A DNA stretch of 64,000 bases from Actinopolymorpha alba DSM 45243 (GCF_000373925.1 NZ_KB892747.1:55978-119977); one strand, 5' to 3'. Shown: positions 37,583 to 47,409, counted from the first letter of the stretch. Made by a program: numbers and translations. The notes: generated by a model from the letters alone, not told the origin.

Positions 37583-38437
37583 CTAGCCGGCCGAGGCTTC
37601 GGCGGCGTCCACGATGTTGGTCAGCAGCATCGCGCGGGTCATCGGACCGACGCCGCCCGGCATCGGAGCCAGCCAGCCGGCAACCTCGCGTACGCCCGGA
37701 TCGACGTCACCCACGAGGCCGGCGTCCGTGCGGGTGATGCCGACGTCGAGCACCGCCGCGCCGGGCCGGACCATCGCCGGCGTGATGAGTCCGGGTACGC
37801 CGGCCGCGGCCACCACGATGTCGGCAGCCCGCACGTGGGCGGCGAGGTCCTTGGTCCGGGTGTGGCACAGCGTCACGGTGGCGTTCTCCGACCGGCGGGT
37901 CAGGATCAACCCGAGCGGGCGCCCGACGGTGATGCCCCGCCCGATCACGCAGACCTCCGCCCCGGCGATCTCCACGTCGTACCGCCGCAGTAACTCCACG
38001 ATCCCGCGCGGCGTGCACGGCAGCGGCGCGGGCTTGCCGTGGACCAGCCAGCCGAGGTTGACCGGGTGCAGGCCGTCGGCGTCCTTGGCTGGGTCCATCA
38101 GGGCGAGGACGCGGTTGGCGTCGAGTCCCTTCGGCAGGGGCAGCTGGACGATGTAGCCGGTGCACCCGGGGTCGTCGTTCAGCCGGTAGACGGCATCCTC
38201 AACCTCGGCCTGCGTCGCGGTCGCCGGCAACTCCACCTGGATGCTCGCGATGCCGACCTGGGCGCAGTCGCGGTGCTTGCCGCGGACGTACGCGTGACTG
38301 CCCGGGTCGTCACCCACGAGCACCGTGCCGAGTCCGGGGGTGATGCCGCGCGCCCGCAGCGCCGCCACCCGGGCGGTCAGGTCGGCCCGGATCGCCGCCG
38401 CCGTCGCCTTGCCGTCCAGAATCCGCGCCGTACTCAT
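37583..38437 (-). CDS. folD: Methylenetetrahydrofolate dehydrogenase/cyclohydrolase FolD
   Basis: A 284-residue bifunctional enzyme interconverting 5,10-methylene-THF and 10-formyl-THF. The catalytic Lys lies in [15 protein letters not shown] near residue 54, QLPLPKGLD is near 99, and [17 protein letters not shown] is the NADP-binding loop. [12 protein letters not shown] and [17 protein letters not shown] are conserved. The ATG at 38437 has GAGGAG. It is 51 bases downstream of purU, which consumes 10-formyl-THF, so the two genes probably balance the one-carbon pool. Confidence 0.97.
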   Translation of the reverse strand: MSTARILDGKATAAAIRADLTARVAALRARGITPGLGTVLVGDDPGSHAYVRGKHRDCAQVGIASIQVELPATATQAEVEDAVYRLNDDPGCTGYIVQLPLPKGLDANRVLALMDPAKDADGLHPVNLGWLVHGKPAPLPCTPRGIVELLRRYDVEIAGAEVCVIGRGITVGRPLGLILTRRSENATVTLCHTRTKDLAAHVRAADIVVAAAGVPGLITPAMVRPGAAVLDVGITRTDAGLVGDVDPGVREVAGWLAPMPGGVGPMTRAMLLTNIVDAAEASAG

Positions 38438-38488
38438 CGTCGTGTTCTCCTCGTCAACTCACACCGGACAGGGTTCACGGACAGGGGG

Positions 38489-39355
38489 TCAGCGGAAGAC
38501 CACCGTTCTGGTGCCGTTCAGGATCACCCGGTGCTCCAGGTGCCAGGTCACCGCGCGGGCGAGGGCGAGGCACTCGAGGTCCCGCCCGACGGCGGCCAGC
38601 TTCGCCGGGGTCAGCGCGTGGTCGACCCGCGCGACCTCCTGCTCGATGATCGGCCCCTCGTCGAGCGTCTCGGTCACGTAGTGTGCGGTCGCGCCGATCA
38701 GCTTCACGCCGCGTTCGTACGCCTGGTGGTAGGGCCGCGCGCCCTTGAAGCTCGGCAGGAACGAATGGTGGATGTTGATCGCCCGCCCGACCAGCTTCTC
38801 GCACAGCTCGTGCGACAGGACCTGCATGTACCGCGCCAGCACGACCAGGTCCACCCCTGCCTTGGTGATGAGGTCGAGGATCCGCTCTTCCTGGGTCGTC
38901 CTCGTCTCGGGGGTGACCGGGAGATGGTGGAACGGCACACCGACGGACTCCACCATCGAGCCCGCATCCGGGTGGTTGGAGACGACGGCCACGATGTCGG
39001 CGGGAATCGCACCCACCCGGCAGCGGTAGAGCAGGTCGTTGAGGCAGTGGTCCTGCTTGGAGACCAGCACCATCAGCCGCTGGCGGTTGGACAGGTCGCG
39101 CAGCTGCCAGTCCATCCCGAACGCCGCACCGACCGGCGCGAACTTCACCTGGAGTGCCTCGAGCGTCACCTCCGGCGACTCCGACTGGACGTGCACCCGC
39201 ATGAAGAAGCGGCCGTCCAGCCGGTCGCTGAACTGCTGGCTGTCGACGATGTTGCAGTGGTGCTCGGCCAGGAAGCCCGAGACGGCGTGGACGATACCGA
39301 GCCGGTCCGCACACGACAGGGTCAGGACGAACTCGCGGCGTACGTCGGCACTCAT
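38489..39355 (-). CDS. purU: Formyltetrahydrofolate deformylase PurU
   Basis: A 288-residue enzyme that hydrolyses 10-formyl-THF to formate and THF. An ACT domain comes first (FVLTLSCADRLGIVHAVSGFLAEHHCNIVDSQQ split over residues 9-41). The formyltransferase-like domain follows, with INIHHSFLPSFKGARPYHQAY and IGATAHYVTETLDEGPII. The ATG at 39355 is spaced correctly from GAGGAG; the GTG at 39361 is too close. It is cotranscribed with folD. Confidence 0.96.
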   Translation of the reverse strand: MSADVRREFVLTLSCADRLGIVHAVSGFLAEHHCNIVDSQQFSDRLDGRFFMRVHVQSESPEVTLEALQVKFAPVGAAFGMDWQLRDLSNRQRLMVLVSKQDHCLNDLLYRCRVGAIPADIVAVVSNHPDAGSMVESVGVPFHHLPVTPETRTTQEERILDLITKAGVDLVVLARYMQVLSHELCEKLVGRAINIHHSFLPSFKGARPYHQAYERGVKLIGATAHYVTETLDEGPIIEQEVARVDHALTPAKLAAVGRDLECLALARAVTWHLEHRVILNGTRTVVFR

Positions 39356-39552
39356 GCTCACTCCTCGGACAGACTCACGTCCCCCGGACCCCGGTCGCGG
39401 GTTCCGGACGCCGCCATTCTCCTGGGCGCCCCCTCGCCAGGACCGCCCGACCCGGCATCGAGTCGCGGGCGACGGGAGCCGAAGACGGAGAAATCGGGCT
39501 CATCCGGACATCGCCTGGTGATCGTCATCCTCCGGCGAGGCATCATGCAGGC

Positions 39553-40101
39553 ATGGGGACCGACAACGAATGGATCCTCCGAGCACGGCGCGAAACGCCG
39601 CTCCAGCGAGCCGACCGGAACTTCCAGGATCTGCTCGCCGAACTCCGTGTGCTGCAGACCGGCGTCCAGATCCTCTTCGGCTTCCTGCTGATCCTCGCGG
39701 TGCAACCGAGGTTCGCCGAAGCCACGCCGTTCGGTCGAGGCGTCTACGTCGTCACTCTCCTCCTGTGCTGTGCCGCGACGGCCCTCCTCATGGCGCCGGT
39801 CGCCGTCCACCGGGCGATGTTCGCCAAGGGGCGTAAACAGGAGGTCGTCCGCGTGTCCAACCGGCTCGCTCTGGGCGGCATGGCGTCGCTCTTCCTCGCC
39901 ATCGTCAGCGCCGTCCTGCTCGTCCTCGATCTCGTCTTCGGCCTCGTCATCGCGATCGTTCTGGCCACCTTGGTGGCCGTGCTGTTCGCGATGCTGTGGT
40001 ACGTCCTGCCGGTGCGCCGGCTCCTGGCTCGCAGGCCCGGACCAGACGCGGAGTACCGCCCCGGCGCGGGCCCGGGTGGCTCCGGCACCGACGCTCGCTG
40101 A
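39553..40101 (+). CDS. DUF6328 family membrane protein
   Basis: A 182-residue protein. The N-terminal soluble segment ETPLQRADRNFQDLLAELRVLQTGVQILFGFLL leads into the first helix, as in the DUF6328 family of actinobacteria. Four membrane helices are predicted (about residues 38-52, 66-86, 105-127 and 128-152). The tail is Gly/Pro-rich. Function unknown; it is a lone gene divergent from purU. Confidence 0.75.
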   Translation: MGTDNEWILRARRETPLQRADRNFQDLLAELRVLQTGVQILFGFLLILAVQPRFAEATPFGRGVYVVTLLLCCAATALLMAPVAVHRAMFAKGRKQEVVRVSNRLALGGMASLFLAIVSAVLLVLDLVFGLVIAIVLATLVAVLFAMLWYVLPVRRLLARRPGPDAEYRPGAGPGGSGTDAR

Positions 40102-40207
40102 CGGCCGTTGTCCGTGTACGGGATGTGCCGATTGCGCGGTGCACGTTCCAGGCGTAGCTTGCGCGCATGCACGCAGCGCTTCCCGCGATCCAGGAAACGG
40201 CGCGCTG

Positions 40208-41437
40208 ATGCGTGCGACCGTCGCGGTGGTCGCCGACGACCTCACCGGCGCCGCCGACACAGGAGTCGGGTTCCTACAGACCGGCCTCGCGACCACGGTG
40301 GCCTGGGCTGAGCCCTCCCTCGACACCGCCCTGACCGCCCGGACCGATGTCCTGGCCATCGACACCCGGACCCGGGCGAGCGGCCCGGACTCGGCCGAGG
40401 CGAGGACCTCCGAGGTCGTCGCGTCGCTCCGCGCGGCTGGAGTCAGGACGCTCTACAAGAAGGCCGACTCGATCCTGCGCGGCCACCTCGGCCCCGAAGT
40501 CAAGGCGGCCTTGACAGCGTGGGAACCAGGTGCGGTCGCCGTGGTCGCGTTGGCGTTCCCCGGTACGGGCCGGACCACTGTCGGCGGGCGGCAGCATGTC
40601 GACGGAGCTCCCCTGGACAAGCCGCCCATCCATGAACTCCTCGAGCGGTCGGGGATCGCCACGAGGCACCTCGACCTGCGGGCGGTGCGCGCGGGAGACC
40701 TCGCCGCGGCGTTCGGCGCGGTCCGCGCGACCGGCATACGCGCGCTCGTGTGCGACGCCGCGAACGACGGCGACCTGCGGGCGATCGTGCGGGCCGGAAG
40801 CCTGCTCGACTCCCCCGTCGTCTGGGTCGGCTCGGGCGGGCTGGCCCCGGCCCTGGCCGCCAACCCGGCGTTGACAGGAACGCCCAACGGGGCGCCCGCT
40901 CCCCGACCGGAGGCGAACGGCTCGGCCCCGATCCTCGTCGCGATCGGCAGCGCGAGCGATGTCGCCCGCGCGCAGGCGGCCCGGGTGGCCGCCGAGGGCG
41001 CCACGCACGTCACCATCCCGGCCGCCGCCCTGGATGGTACGAACGACACGGCCGGTCCGGCGTTCGCCGACGAGATCGCGAGTTGCCTACGCCGCGGCGA
41101 CGACGTGGTCGTCACGCTCGGCGCCGAGACCGGCGCGCGTGGCGGGGACGACGCCGGACTCGCTCGGCGGCTCGGTGAACTCCTCCGCCCGTGCGCGCCC
41201 CTCGTCGGCGGCCTGGTCGCCACCGGCGGCGACACCGCGACCGGCGTACTCCGTGCCTGGCACACGAGCGCCCTCCGCCTCGTGGAGGAGGTCGAACCCG
41301 GCGTACCCCTCGCCATCAGCGTCGCTCCACGGCCGATCCCGGTCGTGACGAAGGCGGGAGCGTTCGGGTCCACCGAGACCCTTGCCTTTGCCCGTGCCAG
41401 GCTGAAGGCGTTGCTCACCCTGGAAGGAGACGGATGA
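40208..41437 (+). CDS. Four-carbon acid sugar kinase family protein
   Basis: A 409-residue kinase of the former DUF1537 family. It opens VAVVADDLTGAADTGVGFLQTG, the conserved nucleotide/substrate segment. KKADSILRGHLGPEVKA and FPGTGRTTVGGRQHVDG follow, and the C-terminal GGLVATGGDTATGVLRA binds ATP. Members phosphorylate D-threonate, D-erythronate or related C4 acids. The stop overlaps the start of the pdxA-like gene (ATGA), so both products act in one pathway. Confidence 0.92.
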   Translation: MRATVAVVADDLTGAADTGVGFLQTGLATTVAWAEPSLDTALTARTDVLAIDTRTRASGPDSAEARTSEVVASLRAAGVRTLYKKADSILRGHLGPEVKAALTAWEPGAVAVVALAFPGTGRTTVGGRQHVDGAPLDKPPIHELLERSGIATRHLDLRAVRAGDLAAAFGAVRATGIRALVCDAANDGDLRAIVRAGSLLDSPVVWVGSGGLAPALAANPALTGTPNGAPAPRPEANGSAPILVAIGSASDVARAQAARVAAEGATHVTIPAAALDGTNDTAGPAFADEIASCLRRGDDVVVTLGAETGARGGDDAGLARRLGELLRPCAPLVGGLVATGGDTATGVLRAWHTSALRLVEEVEPGVPLAISVAPRPIPVVTKAGAFGSTETLAFARARLKALLTLEGDG

Positions 41438-42432
41438 ACCACCCCGTCATCGCGATCACGATGGGCGACGCGGCAGGCGTCGGGCCCGAGGTCATCGTCA
41501 AGGCGCTCGCCCGCTCCGACGCGTACCCCCCGATGCGTCCCCTGGTCATCGGCGACGCGGGCCGGCTGGCCAAGGCCGCGAAGATCGCCGGCGTCGCCGT
41601 GGACATCCGGCGCGTCGACGGACCAGCCGACGCGACCTATGAGCCGGGAACCATCGACTGTGTCGACCTCGGGCTCATCCCTGACGACCTGCCGTTCGGC
41701 GCGCTGTCACCGCTGGCCGGCGACGCGGCGTTCCGTTACATCGAACGTGCGGTGTCCCTCGCGGTCGCCGGCGACGTCGACGCGATCTGCACGGCTCCGC
41801 TCAACAAGGAGGCGCTGCACGCGGGCGGGCACATCTTTCCAGGGCACACCGAGATCCTGGCCGACCTGACGGGCACGCCCGAGGTCTCGATGATGCTGAG
41901 CGCCCCGAAGCTGCGGGTCGTTCACTGCACCACCCACATCGGGCTGGTTGACGCGATCGAGCGGATCGACGCTGGCCTGGTGGAACGCACGATCCGCCGC
42001 GGCCACGAGACGCTGGTGCGGTCAGGGATTCCGGCGCCACGGATCGCGGTCTGCGGCATCAACCCGCACGCGGGCGAGAACGGCCTCTTCGGCCGGGGTG
42101 AGGAAGAAACCAAGGTGGCCCCTGGAATCGCGGCGGCGCGGGCGGACGGCATCGACGCCCAGGGACCCCTGCCAGCCGACACGGTCTTCTTCCGGGCCGT
42201 CCGCGGGGACTTCGACCTCGTCGTCGCGATGTACCACGACCAGGGCCACAACCCCGTCAAGGTGCTCGGTCTGGAAGCCGGCGTCAACATCACGATCGGG
42301 CTGCCCGTCGTGCGTACGTCGGTCGATCATGGTACGGCGTTCGACATCGCCGGCACCGGCGTCGCCGACGAGCGCAGCCTGCTGGAGGCGCTCCGGCAGG
42401 CGGCCGAACTCGCACCACACCGCGCCGCGTAG
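41434..42432 (+). CDS. PdxA-like 4-phospho-D-threonate/erythronate dehydrogenase
   Basis: A 332-residue PdxA family dehydrogenase from ATG 41434 with GAAGGAGA. It opens VIAITMGDAAGVGPEVIVKAL. FPGHTEILADLTGT and MYHDQGHNPVKVLGLEAGVNITIGLP carry metal and substrate residues, including the conserved histidines. Coupling to a four-carbon acid sugar kinase marks it as PdxA2, which oxidises 4-phospho-D-threonate or -erythronate with decarboxylation to dihydroxyacetone phosphate, rather than the vitamin B6 enzyme. That reassignment rests on context. Confidence 0.9.
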   Translation: MNHPVIAITMGDAAGVGPEVIVKALARSDAYPPMRPLVIGDAGRLAKAAKIAGVAVDIRRVDGPADATYEPGTIDCVDLGLIPDDLPFGALSPLAGDAAFRYIERAVSLAVAGDVDAICTAPLNKEALHAGGHIFPGHTEILADLTGTPEVSMMLSAPKLRVVHCTTHIGLVDAIERIDAGLVERTIRRGHETLVRSGIPAPRIAVCGINPHAGENGLFGRGEEETKVAPGIAAARADGIDAQGPLPADTVFFRAVRGDFDLVVAMYHDQGHNPVKVLGLEAGVNITIGLPVVRTSVDHGTAFDIAGTGVADERSLLEALRQAAELAPHRAA

Positions 42433-42456
42433 CGCGTGCCCTTGAGCTTGCCGAGT

Positions 42457-42498
42457 TGTCATAGGTTTCTCGGCTAAGAGACCGAGAAACCTATGACA
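42457..42498. terminator. Stem-loop after the pdxA-like gene
   Basis: TGTCATAGGTTTCTCGG at 42457-42473 pairs perfectly with 42482-42498 across an 8-base loop, 24 bases after the pdxA2 stop. The strong 17-base stem suits a terminator, but no run of T follows. It could also be a dispersed repeat. Confidence 0.5.
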
Positions 42499-42564
42499 GG
42501 TCGAGGTTCCCTCGTGATTTCACAGCATCCGATACAGATCGATGAAGGCTTTTCGTCTGCCCTC

Positions 42565-42617
42565 GGTGACTTGGCGGAGGAGTTTCGGCATAGAAGCCGA
42601 GACACCTTCACCAAGTC
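42565..42617. repeat. Dispersed 53-base hairpin, copy 1
   Basis: The sequence beginning GGTGACTTGGCGGAGGAG and ending CCAAGTC is nearly identical to 47515-47567. It folds into a hairpin: ACTTGGCGGAGG pairs with a diverged CCTTCACCAAGT around the loop CGGCATAGAAGCCG. It lies between the pdxA2 and DUF3500 stops. In this copy the right arm has two changes that weaken the stem. Confidence 0.75.
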
Positions 42618-42659
42618 GGCTCAGAGCACCCCAGAGTCTCCACAATCTCCTGCTTCGAC

Positions 42660-43601
42660 TCAGTGAGTCGCGTAGTGCTCGGCGAGGAAATCCCGGCCCC
42701 AGTCGTGGCGCAGGTCCCGCCATACCGAGTGGATGTGGTTGGCGTCGTCCTGGGTGTTGTCGTACTCCAGTAGGAACGTCGGCCCGCTGACCGCGTAGTA
42801 GTGACCGCTACCGCGCTCGGCAGGTCCGGCCCAACGGAACGTCACCTCGTCCAGCCCAGCGTCAACCGCGTCTTGCCAGGACGCCACCGCCACCTCCAGC
42901 GGCGCGTGGTCGAAGTAGACCCGCACCAGCCGGCCGAGCAGGCCGCGCTGGGAGTCGTTCAGTTTGGCGTACGCCAGACCAGGCGCCAGCACGCCGGGAT
43001 CCGCGACCGGATCAGCCCTGGTGAGGATGTCATCCGGAGCGATGGGCGCGACGACCGCCGTCTGGAGTTGCGCGGCGTCAAGGCTGCCGAGGAGTTCCCG
43101 CGCCACCTCCTCCTCGTCCCTCAGGACGCGCAGCCCCTCGAGGGGCGCGTGGCGGACCACCGCGGGTTCGGCGCCGAGGAACCGCGGCGTCACCGCGATC
43201 GAGTCGCCGGCGATGGTCACGTGGATCGCGAGGTGGTGGCCGCTCACCCGCCACGCCCACGGCTCGTCGCCGCCCGGCGTGCCCAGGATCCGGACCCAGT
43301 AGAGGCCCGGACGCAGCCCGATGATCGTGTCCAGCGTCATGATGTCGCGCCCGATCCGCGTGCTCTGCGGGCCGAATCCGGTGTCGAGCAGCTCCAGCGC
43401 CAGAGTCCGCTGCTCGTCGCTCATCTCGGCGAGGGCGAGACCAGGACGTGGGCCTGGGAGGTACGTCCAATCCTGGTGGTCGGCGACGTCGAACCTCGCG
43501 GTGGCCGACGCGCGTTGCCCGCTCGTGAGCGACGACAGGAACGCCTCAGCTGCCTTCACCATCCGGCGGGCGATCTCTGGGTTCCGGCGTACCTTCGGCA
43601 T
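42660..43601 (-). CDS. DUF3500 family protein
   Basis: A 313-residue protein from ATG 43601 with GAGGAGG. The C-terminal segment (TFRWAGPAERGSGHYYAVSGPTFLLEYDNTQDDANHIHSVWRD) is characteristic of DUF3500, with conserved His and Asn residues that look like an active or metal site. The N-terminal SLTSGQRASATARFDVADHQDWTYLPG also fits. No signal peptide is seen. The family's reaction is unknown. Confidence 0.88.
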   Translation of the reverse strand: MPKVRRNPEIARRMVKAAEAFLSSLTSGQRASATARFDVADHQDWTYLPGPRPGLALAEMSDEQRTLALELLDTGFGPQSTRIGRDIMTLDTIIGLRPGLYWVRILGTPGGDEPWAWRVSGHHLAIHVTIAGDSIAVTPRFLGAEPAVVRHAPLEGLRVLRDEEEVARELLGSLDAAQLQTAVVAPIAPDDILTRADPVADPGVLAPGLAYAKLNDSQRGLLGRLVRVYFDHAPLEVAVASWQDAVDAGLDEVTFRWAGPAERGSGHYYAVSGPTFLLEYDNTQDDANHIHSVWRDLRHDWGRDFLAEHYATH

Positions 43602-43807
43602 CTGACCCTCCTCCACGGAAATCTTCGCCAGCCTAAAGGAGCGAGCGTGGACACGGTTGTGCCCGGATCGACCAGGAACGGCGCGGTCCGGCCGATCCGG
43701 TCGATCCGCCCGGCCTGGTGCGGTTGTGGAGACCATCGCGGGCGGCGAGAGCGGATCCGCGCGGGTCCTGAGGTTTCCTTGCGGGCAAGGCGGAAAGACT
43801 GCACCGC

Positions 43808-44620
43808 GTGCCGGAACTCCCAGACGTCGAAGGTTTCCGCAGGGTCCTCGCCCAGCACGCGGTCGACCGGCCGATCACGCGCGTGGAGGTGCTCGACCCG
43901 CAGGTGCTCCGTGATACCAGCCCGCGGCAGCTGACCACCGCGTTACCCGGAACGGACCTCGCCAAGCCACGCAGGTACGGCAAGTGGCTCATGGCGCCCG
44001 TCCACCAGCCGGGCCACCGGCACGGGAAGGACGATCCGACACTGGTGTTCCACTTCGGCATGACCGGCTCGCTGATCTGGAACGACGCGGCGGGGGAACC
44101 GTTGCATCCCCATGACCGGCTGGTGTTCGCGATGGAAGACGGCGAACTCCGCTACCGGGACATGCGCAAGCTGCAGGGTGTCCGGCTCACCGGGAACGAC
44201 CACGACGTCGAGGTCCTCCTGAGCGATCTCGGCCCCGATGCGAAGGACCTCTCCCTCGCTGAGTTCCGTGACCGGCTCCAGGGCGTACGCCGGCAGCTGA
44301 AGGCCGCCCTCACCGACCAGTCCGTGCTCGCCGGCCTCGGCAACCTGCTCACCGACGAGATCCTCTGGCGGGCGGGCCTGCATCCGCGCCACCTCACCAC
44401 GGACCTGTCCTCTTCCGACGTGGCCCGGCTTCACGAGGAACTACACGACGTCCTACGGGTGTCGATCCGGCGCGGGTGCGTACCCCCGGACGACTCCTGG
44501 CTCACCGGCTGGCGGGACCAGCCCGAGGCGCCGTGCCCGCGTTGCGGCACCCCGTTACGACGTATGCACCTTGGTGGCCGTGCCACCGTCTGGTGCCCGC
44601 ACTGCCAGCCCGCGCCGTAG
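43808..44620 (+). CDS. Fpg/Nei family DNA glycosylase
   Basis: A 270-residue base-excision enzyme. It starts MPELPDVEGFR: after Met removal, Pro2 is the catalytic imine-forming residue and Glu3 is present. LGNLLTDEILWRAGLHP is the H2TH region. A zinc finger closes the protein (CPRCGTPL, then CPHCQP). It removes oxidised bases from DNA. Sequence alone does not settle Fpg or Nei specificity. The start is GTG 43808. Confidence 0.93.
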   Translation: MPELPDVEGFRRVLAQHAVDRPITRVEVLDPQVLRDTSPRQLTTALPGTDLAKPRRYGKWLMAPVHQPGHRHGKDDPTLVFHFGMTGSLIWNDAAGEPLHPHDRLVFAMEDGELRYRDMRKLQGVRLTGNDHDVEVLLSDLGPDAKDLSLAEFRDRLQGVRRQLKAALTDQSVLAGLGNLLTDEILWRAGLHPRHLTTDLSSSDVARLHEELHDVLRVSIRRGCVPPDDSWLTGWRDQPEAPCPRCGTPLRRMHLGGRATVWCPHCQPAP

Positions 44621-44756
44621 GCTTCCCGGCCGACCACAAACGCCGCCGTTTCACCGGCCGGTATGGGTCTGTTCATCGCGAACGCCCGTGCCGGTGCTAC
44701 GCAGCCGCTAGCGTCCCCGGGCGAGATCATCCGTGCGCCCGGAAGGACCACCCGCG

Positions 44757-46985
44757 ATGACACATCGTCCTAGCCCACCGTCGTCTTCTCTCGACCGACG
44801 CAGGTTCCTGGCACTCGCGGGCACCGCCGGAGCGCTCGGCGGTATCGCCGCGCTCGGCAGCCCGGCACCCGCGTTCGCGGACCTGGCCACCGGAGGCGCC
44901 GGCGCCGGATCCGGAGGGGCCGCCGCTCCCCTGTCGTTCGCCGTCGTCACCGACACCCACGCCAACCCGCTCGAAGGAACCCGGCTCGGTTGGCTCCGCC
45001 TGGTCTTCAACTCGATCGCCAGGGCCAACCCGGCGTTCGTTCTCAACTGCGGCGACATCACCGACTACGGCGCGGACGACGAGTACACCGCCTACCTGTC
45101 CACCATCCCGGACTCGCTGCGCCCGAAGTTGCGGCACGTCCCCGGCAACCACGAGGTGCGCTGGGATATCCACGGCGCGGAGCTCTATCACCGGCTGTTC
45201 GGGCCGACGCCGTACTCCTTCGACGTGGGCGGCCTGCACGTCGCTGGCCTCGACCCGACGCAGCTGCTGCAGGAGCCGGGCCACTTCGGCCGCGAGCACC
45301 TGCGCTGGCTCACCACCGACCTTCGGGACGCCGGGCCCAGCGTGCTGTTCCTGCACTATCCGCTCGGGGCCGAGCACTATTACGTCAACGACCAGGACGC
45401 GTTCTTCGAGACGGTGGCCGAACTGCCGGTGCGCGCGGTGTTCGCCGGCCACATCCACCGGGACCAGATCGTCCGCACCAACGGCTTCACGCAGGTCGCG
45501 GGGCAGGCGGTGAAGAACGGCGCGTACTACTACTGGGTCGAACGTGGTACGGACGCGGGCCTTTCCGTCCTCCGGGTGTGGGCGGTGTCGGTCGCCGCTG
45601 ACGGGACGGAGACGCGGCGCGAGATCGTCGCGATTCCGCTGGCGGGCGGGAGCAAGGACGTACGCCCGGTACGGATCGACGTGGGTACGCCGGCCAACGG
45701 CGCGGTCCGGGTCGACGTACGCCTCAACTCCTCCGCTGCTGGCGCGGCCGTCCGTACGCAGGCCTACCCGCAGCAGGTCTTCGGCGGCGGCAGCGCCGGC
45801 AGCTGGGTCGACCTCGCGACCAACGGAAAGGTCTGGTCGGGCACCGTGAACGTCGCCGCGCTCGCGGCGGGCACCCACCGGATGCAGGTGCGGGTCGCCG
45901 ACGGGAATGGCGCGACGTACGACGCGACGCAGGCTTTCACGTTGCCAGCCGCCAGTGCGGGGGCGCCGGTCGGGCGCTGGCAGGCGCGCCTGGACGGGAG
46001 TGTCCAGGGTGCGCCGGCCGAGCGCGATGGGCTGGTGGTCGCGGCCTCCACGTCCGGGCAGGTGGAGGCCTTCCGGGTCAGCCGGTCAGGCCGGAAGCTG
46101 GTGTGGCGGGCCAAGACGGGTGCGGTCTACCGCGGCCCGGCGTTCAGCGCCGACGGGACAACGGTCTTCGTACCCTCCGCCGACCACCGGCTGTACGCCC
46201 TGGACGCCCGGTCGGGCAAGGTCCGCTGGCGGTTCCAGGCAGCGGACCCAGTGCTCAGCAGCCCGCTCGTGACGCCGGTGGACGGTGTCGAGACGGTGGT
46301 GTTCAGTGCTGGCAGGACGCTGTACGCGGTGGACAGTGTGAGCGGCGACCTGCGTTGGTCGGCCAACCTGCACGGCTTCTCCGCCGGACGCGCCGCCTGT
46401 GACGGGGAACGCGTCTACACAGGTGGCGGTGACGGGAACGCGTACGCCTTCGATGCTCGTACCGGCGCGGAGCTGTGGGCGTACTCCGCGACCACCCGCG
46501 GCGACGCGTACGGCCGGCTTCTCTACGGCCCCTGGGATGACGTCCTGGAACTCCTGCCCGACGGGCAGGTCCTGGTCTCCACCGTCTCGGCGACGTCCGC
46601 CATCGATCGAGCCACGGGTGCGCGCCGGTGGAACGTCGCGAGCGGCTGTATGTACACCCCGGCGCGGCTTCTGCCGTCCGGTCTGCTGCTGGTCGACGAG
46701 AGAGGGCGGGTCCAACTGGTCGACCCCGCAACCGGTGTCGCCACCTGGACGGCCGACGTCGCGGCCCGCGCCTTCAACGCCGGGCCCGTGATCGACGGGG
46801 GCACCGCCTGGCTGGTGGCCGCGACGGGCCTGCTCGCCGGCCTCGACCTGGCGACCGGCGAGGTACGCCACCGGCAGCAACTCGGGCCCGGCAACACCTT
46901 CAGTACGCCGGTCCTCGTGGACGGGATCCTGGTCACCGCTGACCAGGACGGGATCATCCGCGGAATCGAGCTGCCGGAGGGGTGA
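44757..46985 (+). CDS. Exported metallophosphoesterase with PQQ-type beta-propeller
   Basis: A 742-residue protein from ATG 44757. A twin-arginine signal is at residues 14-45 (DRRRFLALAGTAGALGG ending near AFA). The calcineurin-like phosphoesterase has all metal motifs: VVTDTHANPL, LNCGDITD, PGNHEVRW, FLHYPLG and FAGHIHRDQ. From about residue 410 come PQQ-like propeller blades, each with a Gly/Trp pattern (VFVPSADHRLYALDARSGKVRWRF). It may act on cell-surface phosphoesters. Substrate unknown. Confidence 0.9.
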   Translation: MTHRPSPPSSSLDRRRFLALAGTAGALGGIAALGSPAPAFADLATGGAGAGSGGAAAPLSFAVVTDTHANPLEGTRLGWLRLVFNSIARANPAFVLNCGDITDYGADDEYTAYLSTIPDSLRPKLRHVPGNHEVRWDIHGAELYHRLFGPTPYSFDVGGLHVAGLDPTQLLQEPGHFGREHLRWLTTDLRDAGPSVLFLHYPLGAEHYYVNDQDAFFETVAELPVRAVFAGHIHRDQIVRTNGFTQVAGQAVKNGAYYYWVERGTDAGLSVLRVWAVSVAADGTETRREIVAIPLAGGSKDVRPVRIDVGTPANGAVRVDVRLNSSAAGAAVRTQAYPQQVFGGGSAGSWVDLATNGKVWSGTVNVAALAAGTHRMQVRVADGNGATYDATQAFTLPAASAGAPVGRWQARLDGSVQGAPAERDGLVVAASTSGQVEAFRVSRSGRKLVWRAKTGAVYRGPAFSADGTTVFVPSADHRLYALDARSGKVRWRFQAADPVLSSPLVTPVDGVETVVFSAGRTLYAVDSVSGDLRWSANLHGFSAGRAACDGERVYTGGGDGNAYAFDARTGAELWAYSATTRGDAYGRLLYGPWDDVLELLPDGQVLVSTVSATSAIDRATGARRWNVASGCMYTPARLLPSGLLLVDERGRVQLVDPATGVATWTADVAARAFNAGPVIDGGTAWLVAATGLLAGLDLATGEVRHRQQLGPGNTFSTPVLVDGILVTADQDGIIRGIELPEG

Positions 46986-47006
46986 GCGGCTGCTACGTTC
47001 CCGCGA

Positions 47007-47409
47007 TGAGCCCAACGGCCCCCGTCTCTGCGCCGCGTCGCACCTTCGCGGTGAGCCTCCCCGTCCTCGTCCTTGTCGTCGTCGGAGCGGTGAGGCCGGC
47101 GTCCTCATCGGGCTCAACCTGCCGTTCGGCTCGAAGCCGCTGACGGTGACGCGTGGCACCGCCGCCCTTATGCCGCATGGCCAAGGCGGGACCTTCCAGG
47201 CTGACCGAGGCGGCGTGACCGCGCTCATCCCGGGCGAGGTCTCGTGGACAGACAGCCGTGGTGCCCGCACTGTCGGCGGCGTGCCGAGCTGCCTCATCAC
47301 CGAAGAAGACGACACCGTGGCCCATGCCAAGGTCGAGGCCGGTTACACCTGGCTCCGCCTCCCCGATGGCGGATCGTCCCCCGTCGTGGGATGGATCCGT
47401 TGCCTGTAG
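47007..47409 (+). pseudogene. Small membrane-anchored hypothetical, frameshifted
   Basis: ATG 47007 starts MSPTAPVSAPRRTFAVSLPVL and a hydrophobic run (LVVVGAV), then loses sense near 47090. In another frame the run resumes as EAGVLIGLNLPFGSKPLTVT and continues to the TAG at 47409 (GGVPSCLITEEDDTVAHAK, ending VVGWIRCL). One base gained or lost near 47085-47092 explains it. Joined, it is about 134 residues with one membrane anchor and an outer domain with two cysteines. No family recognised. A MITE-like repeat begins at the stop codon. Confidence 0.55.

Noticed and set aside
42433..42659. A short coding gene between pdxA2 and DUF3500
   Set aside because: Frames there run through hairpin repeats that recur at 47515; the apparent peptides come from the repeat.
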